From Plantago elongata (taxonomy: Eukaryota; Streptophyta; Magnoliopsida; Lamiales; Plantaginaceae): 64,000 nt of DNA. The position numbers were made by a program, and so were the translations under genes. The stretch is taken from assembly GCA_036897095.1 (NCBI GenBank), contig JAYMSP010000018.1, positions 55,730-119,729 on the forward strand, given 5' to 3'. A model generated the notes under the pieces. That model made no database searches and was not told where the DNA came from. It saw only the letters and a program-made list of their open reading frames with translations. Positions 61,409 to 64,000 of this stretch are shown one piece after another. The stretch's first letter is position 1. Each line of letters opens with the position of its first letter.

Positions 61409-64000
61409 TGTAAAGGCCGCGAAAATTCGGTACGCATTAAAAAAATTTCTTAAAATTTTAATTCTAACATTTAAATGGAAGCATGAATATTCAAGTTAAA
61501 TTAAAATGTTAAACGTCGCGCGAAAACGTCAAGAAATTAGTAACGAGCAATAAAATAATAATAAAATAATGAAAATAAAAATATTTATTTTCTTTTTGGT
61601 ACGGCTTAAGTTCGACTCAAGGATCGTCCAGGAACCAGTTTCGTAATATTCTGGAATTTATTCGTGAGCCGTTCGGGATCCAGAAGGTACCAGATAAATA
61701 TACAAGTCTACAAAACATACAGTAGACTCAATTGAGTCTTCCCCGTTACTCCACCCAAACCAAACCGTGCCCAAGCTCCCATTTTTTGCAAATTTCTTCC
61801 GCCTTCTTCTCCGGTCCGCGCCCAATTCTTCCTCGCCGCGCTCCTCGCGCCAACTGCTCGTGTCGGAGCCAGCCAAACCGTGCCAAGAACCGCCAACCTC
61901 GCGTTGGAACCGCGTGACCCCGTGCCAAGCCGATCGATTCTGCCGCGAACCGGCAAGCTCGAGCCAGAGCATGCCAATCAATGCGTGGCTCGGTGGAAGC
62001 GAGCATGTTTGCCGTGTGTCTTCACCTCCGCGTGCCATATTCTATCTCCAACCGTATATATATCGGCTCCCAGTGCCAAATTCGTTCCTCTCCTGCGCCT
62101 TCATCCACAATCCGAGAGCTAGAAAGAAACCAATTGCTCAGACCCGTTTGCACCTCAATTCCATTTCTTCCCCTCCTTTCTACTCTCACCTGCCTCTGCC
62201 ACCGCTCGCCACTGCTGCCGCCAACACCTCTCAACCGGAATATCTCTTCGTCAGCCCGGTTAGTCTCGTTCGACTAATTACTTTATTTATTGGGACAGGA
62301 AAATGGATACACTGCATTACTCGTAGTTGAAAGACCAACCTAATTGTAACTGCTAGTTTTGAATTGCTTCTGCTGATAGTTGGTGGCTGCAATCTAGTGT
62401 ACTATAGTTTAGAGTAAGCTGTTGATCACCTGTTAGCTACCACTAGACTAGTTTATGGTATACTGCTAAGATAGGAATGGGTCTTGTAAACTGCCGTGGT
62501 TGTTGATTGATGATGTAGTGGTTGGGTAATGATATACTGAGAATTGTCTGTTGATGGCATACGGTATTGCTTAGTCTATTGTAATTTATGAAATTTGTGG
62601 TTAGTTGGTATATTGTAGAATTAAGGTTGGTACAAACCGCAGTGGATTGTTGATGGATGTGTAGTGTTGATTGTTGGTGTCTGGCTAGTCTAGGAGTAGT
62701 AAATGCCGAGATGGGAATGATAGTAGGGAATTATAGCATAATGCAGATCGTTGGATTTGTTGATTTGAATGCCGCAACTTAGTAAATGGAATAAGGAAAA
62801 TGTATGCGAATAACTAGATACTACAAGCAGTTGATTTCACTTGGTCAATATGGTTAGTGCCTACTGTTGGGTAACTGTTGGTATGATGACATTAGCTGGT
62901 GGTTAGGCTATTGAACGAAAAGTGATGGTCATAAGTAGCCTAGTGTGAATACTGTAGAGTTAGAGGAACGTTAGTACGTTACCGCTAGTGGCATTGAAGA
63001 TGCGAGATACGAACTTGCTATTTCCTTTCCATATGCATCTAATATAATCGACCACAGTAAATGAAACAACTGTATAAATAAGAGATGAGCGTTGTAATAC
63101 TGGAAGTATAAGACACTAAAATACAAGGGTAGGTTCATTCGGATAACGTAACGAAGGAAGGGATAGGGATTAACGAATACATGGTAGTATAATAAGTGTG
63201 AAGGAGTGTAAGATGCGCATAATCATACCAATAGCTAGTGTACATGAAACCAAATAGCATTGTTATGTTTGTGATTACGACGTAGTGGAACAAGGTCGTA
63301 AGATAATAGAGGAAGAAAAGAAAGTAATGTGGTAATCGCATAAAGCGTACTAAGTTAGGAAAATGAGATGAGTAACGAGGAAAGAATTATAGGAAGTGGT
63401 GGAACTAGAAGTATTATGTAAAATCGTGGAAACTAAGTAAAGCTAGTAATATGGTTAGGATATCTTAAACACTATACCGCAAACATCTAAGGAAATTTCT
63501 TAAGTAGAGGTCAAGACAAGAATTAAAGACTTAAACACGTATTAGAGGAAAATGTAGATAACACGGCATAAGATTATATTAACAAGAAGCGAAAAATTGT
63601 AAGACTTACAACTACATATATAAATTAAGAGACGTAATTGATAAATTGGAACCGCTAAGTTACTAGCAACTAGTAAAGTTAAGTAATACGCACTAGTAAC
63701 ATACTTATAATAAGTACAGGAGCAGAAGTAAATATTATATGACAGATGCATAAATAAAACATTTGAATGCTTGTCCAAGAATTGAAATCGTTTATTATTA
63801 CCTGATTACGTGATTGTTTAATTCAATTATTTGGAAAACTGGGGGTAACAATCGGGGACTTAATTAATTAAATACAATGTCGACGTTAAGGTACTTTTAC
63901 TTGTTTATCAGGAAACGTTGAACCAGCTAATCTGCAAGGCCTGAAGGTGAGTGATGACTGGCGTTCGGCGTCAGGCCCTGGGAAAAATTAAAGTGCCCCT
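61409..64000 (+). mobile_element. Probable long LTR of a Ty3/gypsy element, cut by the window end
   Basis: It starts TGTAAAGGCCGCGAAAATTCG, like the TGTAACGCCCCGAAAATT start of many plant chromovirus LTRs. A TATA box (CGTATATATATCGG, about 62051-62064) lies at a plausible place. A C-rich leader-like stretch to about 62270 follows. Then comes 1.5 kb of odd GTAG/ATAAG-rich low-complexity sequence and a GC-richer end near 63920-64000. Short frames at 61658-62330 on both strands show no domain. The 3' end, primer binding site and coding part are beyond the window, so this is a guess from the start motif and base pattern. Confidence 0.45.

Noticed and set aside
61658-62330. Several overlapping 60-187-codon frames near the right end
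   Set aside because: They overlap in many frames of a GC-richer stretch with no domain, as expected for a non-coding LTR.
1-64000. CRISPR arrays, operons, rRNA or canonical tRNA genes
   Set aside because: No regularly spaced repeats or complete RNA genes were found on either strand, and the sequence is clearly plant nuclear DNA.

Overview
The window is nuclear DNA of a flowering plant, most likely a eudicot. The genes carry many short AT-rich introns with GT-AG borders, the proteins closely match plant families, and the spacers hold plant-type LINEs, SINEs, MITEs and LTR elements. I cannot name the species. There is no bacterial, organellar or viral gene content and no CRISPR array. The exon models below were built by hand from reading frame, splice sites and family conservation. 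Every model closes without frame error except where I call a pseudogene.

Layout. 1-1.9 kb: decayed LINE (minus strand), abutting a poly-A-ended retroposon tail (to 2.8 kb). 3.3-4.2 kb: a foldback repeat. 5.1-16.5 kb (+): a 21-coding-exon P5A ATPase (MIA/PDR2 type, 1184 aa). 18.1-20.7 kb (+): a 7-exon DUF616 type II membrane protein (489 aa). 20.7-25.4 kb: AT-rich spacer with degenerate MITEs. 25.4-28.4 kb (+): a 6-exon SWEET sugar transporter of the vacuolar SWEET16/17 type (252 aa), followed by a broken copy of its last two exons. 29.8-32.5 kb (-): an 8-exon membrane-anchored UDP-glucuronate decarboxylase (UXS, 425 aa) with a U12-type AT-AC intron. 34.4-39.3 kb (-): a 3-exon HIG1-domain protein (93 aa) whose second intron holds a complete non-autonomous LTR retrotransposon. 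42.5-49.3 kb (-): a 17-exon LIN/CERBERUS-like ARM-WD40 protein (1327 aa) with no U-box. 49.3-58.8 kb: AT-rich repeat-bearing spacer with one possible non-coding transcript. 58.9-59.9 kb (-): an intronless-CDS DnaJ of the ATJ49/DNAJB12 type (350 aa). 60.8-61.2 kb (+): a frame-shifted, intronless HVA22-like copy. From 61.4 kb: what looks like a long Ty3/gypsy-type LTR running off the window.

The genes are independent plant housekeeping or transport loci, not an operon or cluster. Several act in the secretory pathway or membranes (ER P5A ATPase, ER DnaJ, Golgi UXS, DUF616, tonoplast SWEET), but I infer no functional linkage. I found no convincing undescribed system. The most informative oddities are the U12 AT-AC intron in UXS, a GC-AG intron in the P5A ATPase, the intact LTR element antisense in the HIG1-domain gene, a duplicated intron 3' end interrupted by a MITE, and a LIN-like protein lacking its U-box.
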